Part shown: piece after piece, positions 54,838 through 63,599 of the stretch
Numbering within the stretch: position 1 is the stretch's first letter
How the letters are laid out: the number at the start of each line of letters is the position of its first letter
Assembly (NCBI GenBank): GCA_023548195.1
Contig: JAJHZJ010000268.1
Location: 2,844,766-2,908,765, forward strand
Direction of reading: 5' to 3'
Origin: Bettongia penicillata ogilbyi
Taxonomy: Eukaryota > Chordata > Mammalia > Diprotodontia > Potoroidae
Length of the DNA: 64,000 nt
Position numbers and translations under genes: made by a program
The notes under the pieces: generated by a model
Databases searched by the model: none
What the model was told of the DNA's origin: nothing
Seen by the model: the letters and a program-made list of their open reading frames with translations, nothing else

Positions 54838-55488
54838 AGAGTAGAAAGATTCACATATGCTAGTTCCTAACCCATAGCCCATAAAATACCTGTAAAGAGG
54901 AGCTCCCAACGAATTCTGGAGCAGCAGAAGCCACACAACAATGGAATGGAGGAGATTTTTGTTCCAGAGAGCCCTGAAAAACCAACACAGGTCTGTCACG
55001 CACAGGACCCAGAGCACAGCCTAGCCCTGCCTTGGCCGCACGGCACTGAGAGGACCAGATCCGAGCAGGCTTCAGGGACAGAATATCCAGCAGCCAAGCA
55101 GGTCCCTCCACCCACAGGCACCAGAGGTCAGTGAGAGGGCCTTTTCAGCTTGCCAGGAGGGGAGCAGATGTCTCCATAACTCAGGCCCCCTCAGGAGGCA
55201 GCAGCAAAGGCAGCAGTGGACAGGAGTTCCCAAAGCAGACAGGAGCTCAGATCCATTGTTGAAGATCTCCACATAAACCCCCTGAGGGAACTGAGTCCTG
55301 TGTGGCAGCCCTGCCCCCACCTGAGCACCTGAACTTAATCTCACACTGAATAGCAGTCCCACCCTTGCTGAGAGTCCTGAGGCTGAGAAGCAGCATTTGA
55401 ATCTCAGACCCCAAGCACTAGCTGGGAAGATCTAGAGGTGAGGCGGGTATGGAAAGGAATCTCAGAAATCAAGTAACTGGCTGGGAAA

Positions 55489-56629
55489 ATGCCCAGAAAA
55501 GGGAAAAAAAATAAGACCATAGAAGGTTACTTTCTTGGTGAACAGATGCTTCCTCCTTTCCTTTCTGATGAGGAAGAACAATGCTTACCATCAGGGATAG
55601 ACATAGAAGTCAAGGCCTCTGTATTTCAAACATCTGAAATAGATATCCAATGGGCTCAGGCCATGGAAGAGCTCAAAAAGGATTTTGAAAATCAAGTGAG
55701 AGAGGTGGAGGAAAAACTGGGAAGAGAAATGAGAGAGATGCAAGAAAAGCATGAAAAGCAGGTCAACACCTTTCTAAAGGAGACCCAAAAAAATGCTGAA
55801 GAAAATAACACCTTGAAAAATAGGCTAACTCAATTGGGAAAAGAGGTTCAAAAAGCCAATGAGGAGAAGAATGCTTTCAAAAGCAGAATTAGCCAAATGG
55901 AAAAAGAGGTTCAAAAGCTCACTGAAGAAAATAATTCTCTCAAAATTAGAATGGAACAGATAGAGGCTAATGACTTTATGAGAAACCAAGAAATCACAAA
56001 ACAAAACCAAAAGAATGAAAAAATGGAAGATAATGTGAAATATCTCCTTGGAAAAACAACTGACCTAGAAAATAGATCCAGGAGAGACAATTTAAAAATT
56101 ATGGGACTACCTGAAAGCCATGATTAAAACAAGAGCCTAGACATCATCTTTCATGAAAGTATCAAGGAAAACTTCCCTGATATTCTAGAACCAGAAGGCA
56201 AAATAAGTATTCAAGGACTCCACCAATTACCACCTGAAAGAGATCCAAAAAAGAGAAACTCCTAGGAACATTGTGGCCAAATTCCAGAGTTCCCTGGTCA
56301 AGGAGAAAATATTGCAAGCATCTAGAAAGAAAGAATTCCAGTATTGGGGAAATACAATCAGGTCAACACAAGATCTAGCAGCTTTTACAATAAGGGATAG
56401 AAGGGCATGGAATATGATATTCTAGAAGTCAAAGGAACTAGGACTAAAACCAAGAATCACCTACCCAGCAAAACTGAGTATACTACTTCAGGGGAAAAAA
56501 TGGTCATTCAATGAAATTGAGGACTTTCAAGCATTCTTGATGAAAAGACCAGAGCTGAAAGAAAATTTGACTTTCAAACACAAGAATGAAGAGAAGCATG
56601 AAAAGGTAAATAGCAAAGAGAAGTCATAA
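55489..56629 (+). pseudogene. ORF1 (ORF1p-like) of the HAL1-like element, broken
   Basis: From ATG 55489 a frame of 212 codons stays open. It has a basic N-terminus (MPRKGKKNK), an acidic linker, and from about residue 55 to 185 a strong heptad-rich coiled coil (repeated EEN.LK, QMEKEVQKL). RRDNLKIMGLPES then marks the first strand of the RRM. A TAA at 56125 stops it. Downstream, conserved blocks continue: EGKISIQ, then after a one-base shift near 56250 TPRNIVAKFQSSLVKEKIL, RDRRAWNMIF, a TAG at 56423, then PRITYPAKLS, GKKWSFNEIEDFQAFLMKRP, and an end at TAA 56627. These are the RRM and C-terminal domain of L1 ORF1p, an RNA-binding trimeric chaperone of the L1 RNP in the cytoplasm. Two stops and one frameshift make this copy non-functional for the RNA-binding half; the open 212 codons could at most give a coiled-coil fragment. 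Confidence 0.88.
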
Positions 56630-56721
56630 GGGAGTTACTAAAGTTGAACTGTTTACATTCCTACATGGAAAGACAGTATTTGTAAATCTTGAAACTTTTC
56701 AGTATCTGGGTAGTTGGTGGG

Positions 56722-56723
<2 letters not shown>

Positions 56724-56773
<50 letters not shown>
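56724..56773. repeat. (AC)n microsatellite in the HAL1-like 3' UTR
   Basis: About 24 AC units directly after GTAGTTGGTGGGATTAC. I believe an AC tract is usual at this place in the family, so it may come with the element. Confidence 0.95.
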
Positions 56774-56776
<3 letters not shown>

Positions 56777-57654
56777 CCACTCGTGCATGCACACACAGAG
56801 ACAGAGAACACAGAGTGAATAGAATTGGATGGGATCATCTCTTAACAAATGAAGCAGAGAGAGAGAAATGTGTTGGGAGGAGAGAGGGAGAAATGGAATG
56901 GGGCAAATTGTCTCTCATAGAAGAGGCAGGCAGGAGACTTTTTAGTGGAGGGAAAAAGAGGGGAACTGAGAGAAAAACATGAAGTTTACTCTCATCACAT
57001 TTGACTAAAGCAAGGAATAATATGCACACTCATTCTGGCATGAAAACCTATCTTACAATACAGGAAAGTGGGGGAGCAGGGGATAAGCAGGGTTGGGAGG
57101 TTGATGGAAGCGAGGGCAATGGGAGGAGGGAGCAATTTGAAATCAACACTCTTGGGGACAGACAGGATCAAAAGAGAGAATAGAAGCAATGGGAGGCAGG
57201 ATAGGATGGAGGGAAATATAGTTAGTCTCATACAACATAACTATTATGGAAGTCATTTGCAAAACTACACAGATATGGCATATATTGAACTGCCTGCCTT
57301 CCCAAAGGGAATGGTGGTGGGGGGAGGGAGGGATGGGGAGAAGTTGGAACTCAAAGTTTTAGGAACAACTATTGAGTATTGTTCTTGCTACTAGGAAATA
57401 AGTAATACAGGTAATGGAGAATAGAAAGTTATCTGGTCCTACAGGACAAAAGAGAAGATGGGGACAAGGGAAGGGAGGGATGATAGAAGAAAGGGCTGAT
57501 TGGTGATAGGGGCAATTAGAATGCTTGGTGTATTGGAGTGGGGGGAGGGGATAAAGGGGGAGAAAATTTGGAACCCAAAATTTTGTGAAAATGAATGTAA
57601 AAAAGGTAAATAAATAAATTAATAAAAGGAAAAAAAAAAGAAAATACCAAGGAG

Positions 57655-58040
57655 CAATACAGACATGTTGAATCACCTTTTCTCACATTAGAAAGATTTT
57701 TCTTCCTCCAACAAGCTTCTAGCATCTACTGAGATCCCTTCCCAAGAGTTCCCAGCAGCTACAGAGCATCTTGGTTTCAGCTGGCCAGATCAGCTGGCTC
57801 AGCTTGAAGCTGGGGGGTGGGAAATAGGAGATTCTTTACTTTTTATTCCTCTTTCCACAATCACCTCTTTTCAGGTAACTGATATATGTGTCTTCTCATT
57901 CTTCTGATCCCTAGAGTTTCATCAGGTTATGTAGTTTCTCAGGCCTTAAATTTGAGCATCCTCCTGAGTGGTGACCAATTTCTAAATCAGGCTGGGGAAT
58001 CCCCAACATACTGCTCTCTCATGTATACTATGTGGAATTC
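57655..58040. other. Unassigned stretch, right part of the split region
   Basis: Sequence right of the HAL1-like insertion. GCTGGCCAGATCAGCTGGCT has a small inverted symmetry. Not assigned. Confidence 0.35.
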
Positions 58041-58041
58041 A

Positions 58042-58360
58042 TTGGGGCAGCTAGGTGGTACAGTGGATAGAGCACCAGTGCAGGAGTCAGGAGGACCTGA
58101 GTTCAAAGCTCACCTCAGACACTTGATACTCACCAGCTGTGTGACCTTGGGCATGTCACTTAACTCCCAGTTGCCTCATTCTGGGTCATCTCCAGTCATC
58201 CTGATGAATATCTGGTCACTGGATTCAGATGGCTTTGGAGGATAAGTGAAGCTGGTGACCTGCACAGCCCTCCCTCACTCAAAACAAAGTCAAGTGCAAG
58301 TCATGTCATCATTTCTCTGATGGCATGGTCTTCTTTGGCAACAAAGGATGAACACACACA
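58042..58360 (+). repeat. tRNA-headed SINE with RTE-type tail, full length
   Basis: Head GGGGCAGCTAGGTGGTACAG, GACCTGAGTTCAAAGCTC, TGACCTTGGGCATGTCACTT, then a tail unlike the MAR1 type: ATCTCCAGTCATCCTGATGA, TATCTGGTCACTGGATTCAG, TGATGGCATGGTCTTCTTTG and AACAAAGGATGAACACAC. Flanks TGGAATTCAT and TGAAATTCAT differ at one base, a likely target duplication. The tail resembles a marsupial RTE, the likely source of its machinery. Confidence 0.92.
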
Positions 58361-58604
58361 TGAAATTCATGCAATTTGTCTACAATTCCCATTTGTATGT
58401 AGATGGACTTATGGACAACTCAGCCAGTGCTCTTTTTTCTTTATAAGCTGCCTTTAAACGTATCCTTTTTGCATTTATCTGAGGAGCTCAGGTCTTCAGA
58501 ACCATTTTAAGTAGCTTATCTCACAGAAATGCTGTTTCTGCCTCTTTCAGCAAATATCCACATATGAAAGTAGAAATGTGTAACAGGGTCATAGCTCTCA
58601 GGAA
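58361..58604. other. Unassigned non-coding stretch
   Basis: Nothing recognised beyond the SINE flank. Confidence 0.4.
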
Positions 58605-59140
58605 GAGAGGTGATAGTCCCACTGTACTCTGCCATCGTTAGACTTCATCTAGAGTATTGTGTTCAATTCTGGGTACCATGGATTAAGAAGGACATTGATA
58701 AATTGGTGGACTGGAGAGTATCCAGACAAGGGCAAACAGGATGATGAAGGGCCTTGAGTTCTTGGCAAGAGAGGGCTGGTTGAAGAAAATAATGATTTTA
58801 GCCTGGAGAATAGAAAATTTAGGGGAAGAGGGGCATGAAAACTATGTTAAAGGTTTGTAGTGTAAAAGGTGAATTTTATTTCTCTTTTATGTCCCCAGAG
58901 GGCAGAACTAGAAGCAAAGGGTCAAACTTACTAAGAGTCCAATTTGGGGTTGATATCTGGAAAACCTTCCTAACAGAACTATCTGAAACTGAAACAGAGC
59001 CCTGAGAGAGGCTGTCAATTCCCCTTCCATGACAGTCTTCTTGCAGGAGACTGACAGCTGCTTGTTAGGCACATTTTAGTGAAGATTCCTTTTGTGTATG
59101 AGTTCAACTAGCTGACTTCTGAGGGCCATCCAACTCATAT
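58605..59140 (+). mobile_element. CR1/L3 3' region to its terminus, sense
   Basis: TCATCTAGAGTATTGTGTTC, AATTCTGGGTACCATGG, AAGGACATTGATAAATTGG, TTTTAGCCTGGAGAATAGAA, CCCCAGAGGGCAGAACTAGA, ACCTTCCTAACAGAACTAT and the end CTAGCTGACTTCTGAGGGCC give a continuous CR1/L3 3' end. Confidence 0.88.
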
Positions 59141-59485
59141 TTTGGGAACTAAGGGGTTTAGAACTAATTGTTGCTCTGACCAAATAAATCTGTATGTCAA
59201 GTTCCTTTTCCTTAAAACCGGAGACATCAAACCTTCCCAATTTACTGAGGAAGTATGTGTAGTGTGATTTCATGGGTCCACAGAACTCCAGATGAGGATA
59301 TCTCTTCGATAAACGTAGAGAAGTAGCACTTCTACAAATCTCTTTGAGAGTTCCCTGGGGCACTGACTTATCAGAATTACTCAGGCAATAGGTGGTTCAA
59401 ACAGGGCTTGAACCTAGGGCTTCTTAAATCTGTATCTGGGTCTTTCTCAAGCGATAAAACCTTTCATTAACAAAAAAGTAATGTA
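59141..59485. other. Unassigned stretch, possibly an unnamed repeat
   Basis: The ACAGGGCTTGAACCTAGGGC block near 59400 looks repeat-like; no family assigned. A 95-codon antisense frame (59076-59363) spans CR1/L3 sequence and is not a gene. Confidence 0.35.
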
Positions 59486-59511
59486 CAAAACACACACACA
59501 CACACGCACGC
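59486..59511. repeat. (AC)n tract
   Basis: Ten AC units with CG interruptions (ACGCACGC). Confidence 0.9.
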
Positions 59512-59518
59512 ATTTTGA

Positions 59519-59663
59519 AAAGTATAAAGTGCTACATGTCGAATTGCTTGCTTTCTTAATGAGCCGGGCAGGGAAGAGAGGGCAGGAGAGAATTTGGAAC
59601 TCAAAATTTGAAAAAAAAATCATATTAAAATTGTTTTTACATGTAATTTGGGAAAAATAAAAT
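59519..59663 (+). mobile_element. L1 3' end, sense, strongly 5'-truncated
   Basis: GTCGAATTGCTTGCTTTCTT, GAGAGAATTTGGAACTCAAA, AAAATTGTTTTTACATGTAA and GGGAAAAATAAAAT are the last ~145 bases of a marsupial L1, a subfamily different from the HAL1-like end at 57600. Confidence 0.85.
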
Positions 59664-59794
59664 CCTTCTAGGGGCATTTCCACCCTGTCATGATTTCGGC
59701 CTTTCGATAAAAGATTTCCCCTACTCCCGCTGCCAATAAGTTCCCATAAGGCACCCTTATTTATTTTTTATTCTGTGACTATTCTGGTCAACAG

Positions 59795-60636
59795 CAAGTC
59801 AGTCAACATGCATTTACTAAGTATTTGTAACCCGCCAGATACCATGAGGGCAAATATACGGTCTTTGTCCTCAAGGAGCTCACGTTGCAATGTTGAAAAC
59901 CACATGCAACAACTACATAGGTACAAGATACAAGCAGTGCAAATAGGAGGTAATCTCAGAGGGAAGGGACTAATAGTGGGGATTTAAGGGGTTAGAGTAT
60001 GGGACAGACAAAGGGCTTTTCTGATAAGATAGAATTTAAGCTGAGTTTTAAAGGAAGTCAGGAAACCAAAGAGTGGAAGAAGAGGAGGGAGAGCATTTCA
60101 GGCATGGGGACATCCAGGGAAAATGAATGGAATTGGGAAGAGCCTCATATTCTAGAAATAGCAAGAAGATCAGTGTAGCTGGATTGTAAAGGGGAATATA
60201 TGTAAGAAGATTGGAGAGGTAGGAATCATGTAGGTTATGAAGTCTTTTAAAAGTCAAAGGAATTTCCATTTGGTCCTGGAGGTAAAAGGGGGCCAATGTC
60301 ACATACTGAGTAGTGGGGTGGTATAGTCAATGCTGCACGTTAGGAAGATGGATTTGGTAGCTGGGTGGAGAAAAGATTGTAGTGTGAAGGAACTAGAGGT
60401 GAAGAGGTCAACAAGAAGGCTGATATAACATAAGTGATCCAAGCATGAGGAGATGAGGGCTGTATTAGCTGTATGAATAGAGAGAAGGTGATGGACATAA
60501 GAAATGCTGTAAAAGTAAAAACAACATGTCTTGGCAACAAACTGGGTATATAGGACAAGTGTGAGTGAGAAGTCAAGGATGACATTGCGATTGTAAGCCT
60601 AGGTGACTGGAAAGATGGTGGTACCCTCTGGTTTTA
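59795..60636 (-). mobile_element. L2 3' half, antisense, about 0.85 kb
   Basis: AGTCAGTCAACATGCATTTA, TTGTCCTCAAGGAGCTCACG, GGAGGTAATCTCAGAGGGAA, GGAGGGAGAGCATTTCAGGC, AAGAAGATCAGTGTAGCTGG, TGGTCCTGGAGGTAAAAGGG, AGTCAAGGATGACATTGCGA and ATGGTGGTACCCTCTGG trace reversed L2 from the 3' end into ORF2. It resembles 51537-52235 over the same part. Confidence 0.92.
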
Positions 60637-61069
60637 CTCACCATAAAAGATTAAAACATAAATTCCATTTTCATCCATATAAAATAAAGAGATAAGTATT
60701 CATACTCTCATCTTTTTCCTCTGTTGCTTCCTAGATCCCTTCTTGACTATTTCTGTCCATATCTCAAGGTCCACTTGCATCTGCCTGCCTGCTCCCTAGC
60801 ACCCTATAAAACCTTTGTGCCGGTCTCATTCCACACAGTTTGGTTCTCATGAATTGGATGATCATCTTTCTTCTCTTCCATTTGGGCTAAAAGTTGCTAA
60901 AAGCATCTATATTCTGTGGAGAGTCCCCAAAGTCCAACAGATGATTCATAAATGTAAAATCAACACAAACAGAAGCTAGGGATCCATTTTTTTGAAAGCA
61001 GAAAAAACGTCTCAGCATATATTCAAGAAGATGCCAAATTTATCGTAAAATGAATCTCAATTAAAAATA
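60637..61069. other. Unassigned non-coding stretch
   Basis: CATCTGCCTGCCTGCTCCCTAGC near 60778 is pyrimidine-rich; nothing certain. Confidence 0.4.
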
Positions 61070-61415
61070 CTTCAGAGGTCATCTGGATCCAGCTGTGCTT
61101 GAAGCAAGAATCCTTCTACTTGTGATCATTTAGGCTTTTTCTGGACACCTGAAGGGACGGCGCACTCCTTCTACTCTGAAGCATCGTATTCTGCCATAGA
61201 CTTTCTATGATTGTAAAGAAATTCCTAATATTGAACTGAAATGTGCCTCTTTGTTCCCAATTATGTCATCAAGGACATTAGAATAAATTTTGTTCTTTGT
61301 TTGAAAGGGTGCCTTTAGAACCTAAAAACCATGTCTCTGCTAAGTCTTCTCTGCTCCAGGCTAACTACACACTGTTCCTCAGATTCCCTGAGCATAATAA
61401 AAGGAGATATTAAAG
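61070..61415 (-). mobile_element. CR1/L3 3' end, antisense
   Basis: CAGAGGTCATCTGGATCCAG, GTGCTTGAAGCAAGAATCC, AAGAAATTCCTAATATTGAA, GTGCCTCTTTGTTCCCAATT and TCTTCTCTGCTCCAGGCTAA follow the reversed CR1/L3 terminus. Confidence 0.8.
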
Positions 61416-61422
61416 GTTTGTA

Positions 61423-61610
61423 GGAAGCTAGATGGTGAAAAAGGATAGAACACTAGCTTTGGAATCAGGAGTACCTCAAATCCTGACTCTGACAGTTGCT
61501 ACATGACCCTGGACAAGTCATTCAACCTTTTTTGGGCTCAGTTTTCTCATCTATAAAGATAGAGGGGGTTGGACTTGATGGCTTCTAAGGTCTAAATCTA
61601 TGGGTTTATG
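61423..61610 (+). repeat. tRNA-headed CORE-SINE/MIR
   Basis: GGAAGCTAGATGGTGAAAAA, TTTGGAATCAGGAGTACCTC, TGACCCTGGACAAGTCATTC, GGTTGGACTTGATGGCTTCT. Confidence 0.8.
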
Positions 61611-61984
61611 TTGTATCAATTTGGGAGGGGGGGAGGAGACTGAATCAGTAGCATGATGCTTTCCTTGAGATACTTTTAATGGAACTTGTGAGGCTGAGTT
61701 GTCATATACTCTCTATGATGTTCTTTCACCTTAAATCTCCTCACTTATGATTATTATTTTGTCAAAAGAACTATTGAATATTTAGAATAATACAGCCCTG
61801 CTGCACTTAAAAAAATCATATTACAAAAAAAGCTTTCTGAAAGGCAGTTAGAAACATCTTATCCATGACATTAATCCCCAGGAAAGGGAATTTTTAACTT
61901 GCAGTTATCTGAAATGACTTGAAAGCTACCATTTAGAGCAAAGAGAGGCAACCTTCCCTAATCTACATAGCATAGGGGTAATAA
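61611..61984. other. Unassigned non-coding stretch
   Basis: TTGGGAGGGGGGGAGGAG near 61620 is a G-rich patch; nothing else recognised. Confidence 0.4.
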
Positions 61985-62230
61985 CAGAGGGAATGTGTTC
62001 CAGGCATAAGGAACAGTTTGTACAAAGGCATGGACAGTGGAGGCAGGATATTGAGGGTCAGATTGGCTACAGAGTAGAGCATGTGAAATAGGGTGATGTG
62101 GCAATATTTCCAAAGGCAATTGGGAGCCAGATTGTAGAAAGCTTCAAATGGAATTTTGAGGGATGTCAATTTTATCCTAAGCGCAATAGCAATCCCCTAA
62201 AGATTTTTAAGTAGGTAAGTTACATAATTA
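61985..62230 (-). repeat. L2 fragment, antisense
   Basis: GGAATGTGTTCCAGGCATAA, ACAAAGGCATGGACAGTGGA, GGGAGCCAGATTGTAGAAAG and TTTTATCCTAAGCGCAATAG. Confidence 0.8.
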
Positions 62231-62235
62231 GCAGT

Positions 62236-62405
62236 TGTATGGTAGAGACAAATGATCTCTGTCTCAGAAGTGAGAAATTCTCATTTCAAATGAACCTCAT
62301 TTCTTCCATGTATACCTTCATGACACTGGGCAAGTTGCTTAACTTATCTGGATCTCAATTTCCTCATCTGTAAAAGGGAATGATGGTACTTCATGATGCT
62401 CAAGT
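62236..62405 (+). repeat. MIR
   Basis: TTCATGACACTGGGCAAGTT, TGGATCTCAATTTCCTCATC and TAAAAGGGAATGATGGTAC. Confidence 0.75.
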
Positions 62406-62454
62406 CACCAAGCTCTAAACTAAGTTCCTAAGTACCAAGTACAAGAGAGGTTTC

Positions 62455-62712
62455 CTGGGATAGCACTGTGGCTTAGGGTTAGAATGCTAGATGTGGAGTC
62501 AGGAAAACCCAAGTTTAAGGTGCCTCAGACACCTCCAACCGTATGACCCTGGGCAAGTCATTTTTAACTTCTGTCTGCCATAGTATCCTCATCAGTAAAA
62601 TGTGTCTAATACTAACATACCTACATCATAGAGCTGTTGTGAGGAGAAAATGAGAAAATTTTCTAAAGATTTTATAAACTTTAAAATACTGCATGAATTA
62701 TTACTATTTACA
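62455..62712 (+). repeat. tRNA-headed CORE-SINE, full length, sense
   Basis: GGGATAGCACTGTGGCTTAG, GTGGAGTCAGGAAAACCCAA, ATGACCCTGGGCAAGTCATT, TCCTCATCAGTAAAATGTG and tail GAGCTGTTGTGAGGAGAAAA. Confidence 0.85.
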
Positions 62713-62864
62713 GAAACTAAATGGGATTGAATTAAAGAATGACAAGGAGTTTGTTAACAACAGAGTCACCCAGAAAAGGGCACAATAGAAGGTAAAGTCA
62801 GGCTGTGGAAGGGTAGGGCCAAGAAATAGTGATGAGATTATGGAAATGATAAACCAGGTACAAG

Positions 62865-63095
62865 AATAACAATAATTAAAATAACTGATATTTATATAGC
62901 ACTTTAAGGTTTGCAAAGCAGATTCCATGTGCTATCTCATTTGATCTTCTGAGAGGTAGGCACTAATGTTATCTCCATTTTATAGGTGAGCCTGAGGGAA
63001 ATCGAATCACTTGCCCAGAGTCACACAGATAATATGTATCTAAGGCAGGATCCAAGGCATCTTTGCTCTAACACCACCCCATTCTGCAAACCTGA
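62865..63095 (-). repeat. CORE-SINE, antisense, facing the previous one tail to tail
   Basis: ACTGATATTTATATAGCACT, TTAAGGTTTGCAAAGCAGAT, GAGGTAGGCACTAATGTTAT and CTTGCCCAGAGTCACACAGA. Confidence 0.85.
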
Positions 63096-63149
63096 GAGGG
63101 ATCTGTCCAGCTATCCACCTAACTGCTTGGATGGAAAATCTTTACCATA

Positions 63150-63300
63150 AGTTTTAACATTTGTCATTTCATCTGAACCTCAGAACAAACCTCTGAACCA
63201 AGAAGGAGGAATCTGGGGCAGAGTAATGCTAAGTAATTTGCTCACAAACACATCGCATGGAAATGGCAAAGCTGAATCCAGAACGATGGTTCTCCGAAGA
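63150..63300 (-). repeat. MIR, antisense
   Basis: TTTAACATTTGTCATTTCAT, CTGAACCTCAGAACAAACC and TGAATCCAGAACGATGG. Confidence 0.6.
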
Positions 63301-63427
63301 CCTGTGGGATGCTTTGCTAACTGTCCCATGAATTGTATGGAACTTAAACCTATAATTCTACTCTGTTCTTTGGTAGAGTAGATGTTAGAACTTCTTGCTT
63401 ATACCCTAAGAATTATTCTAGTTAACA

Positions 63428-63575
63428 AGTCAAGTCAGATAGCATTTATCAAGCACTTACAGAGCCAAAGATTCTGCTAAATGCTGAGAATAGAAATATA
63501 AACAGAAGGAAAGACAGTTCATGCCCTGAAGAATCTTGTATCCTGCTGCTGGAAGAGAACCCATAAAAGGAAGCT
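63428..63575 (-). repeat. L2 3' end, antisense
   Basis: AGTCAGATAGCATTTATCAA, GCACTTACAGAGCCAAAGAT, TAAATGCTGAGAATAGAAAT and GTTCATGCCCTGAAGAATCT. Confidence 0.8.
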
Positions 63576-63599
63576 GAAAAGGGAGGGTAGGAGATAGTG

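Larger units (their letters stand above)
54802..57654 (+). mobile_element. Complete HAL1-like L1 without ORF2, with 16-bp target-site duplications
   Basis: A full retroposition unit bounded by AGAAAATACCAAGGAG at 54802-54817 and again at 57639-57654, identical. Inside (2,821 bases) it has an L1-type start (GGAGGAACCAAGATGGCAGA), a GC-richer 5' UTR to 55488, an ORF1-like frame from 55489 with a conserved C-terminal part to 56629, then about 1.0 kb of 3' UTR with an AC tract and the marsupial L1 end (GGGGAGAAAATTTGGAACCC) and a short A-tail. There is no trace of endonuclease or reverse transcriptase, though a normal L1 has an ORF2 of about 3.8 kb. Half-L1 (HAL1) elements carry ORF1 only and depend on L1 in trans; this fits, but a private deletion of one L1 is not excluded. 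Perfect duplications and modest ORF1 damage make it the youngest insertion I can date here. Confidence 0.88.

Noticed and set aside
55000..55140. GC-rich patch as a possible CpG-island promoter of a host gene
   Set aside because: It is the 5' UTR of the HAL1-like element, bounded by target duplications, and CpG is sparse.
54685..55362. Overlapping frames of 60-96 codons on both strands
   Set aside because: They cross the boundary of a SINE and the 5' UTR of the HAL1-like element; shadows of non-coding sequence.
57886..58245. 119-codon sense frame
   Set aside because: Its second half is the SINE at 58042, so it cannot be a conserved gene.
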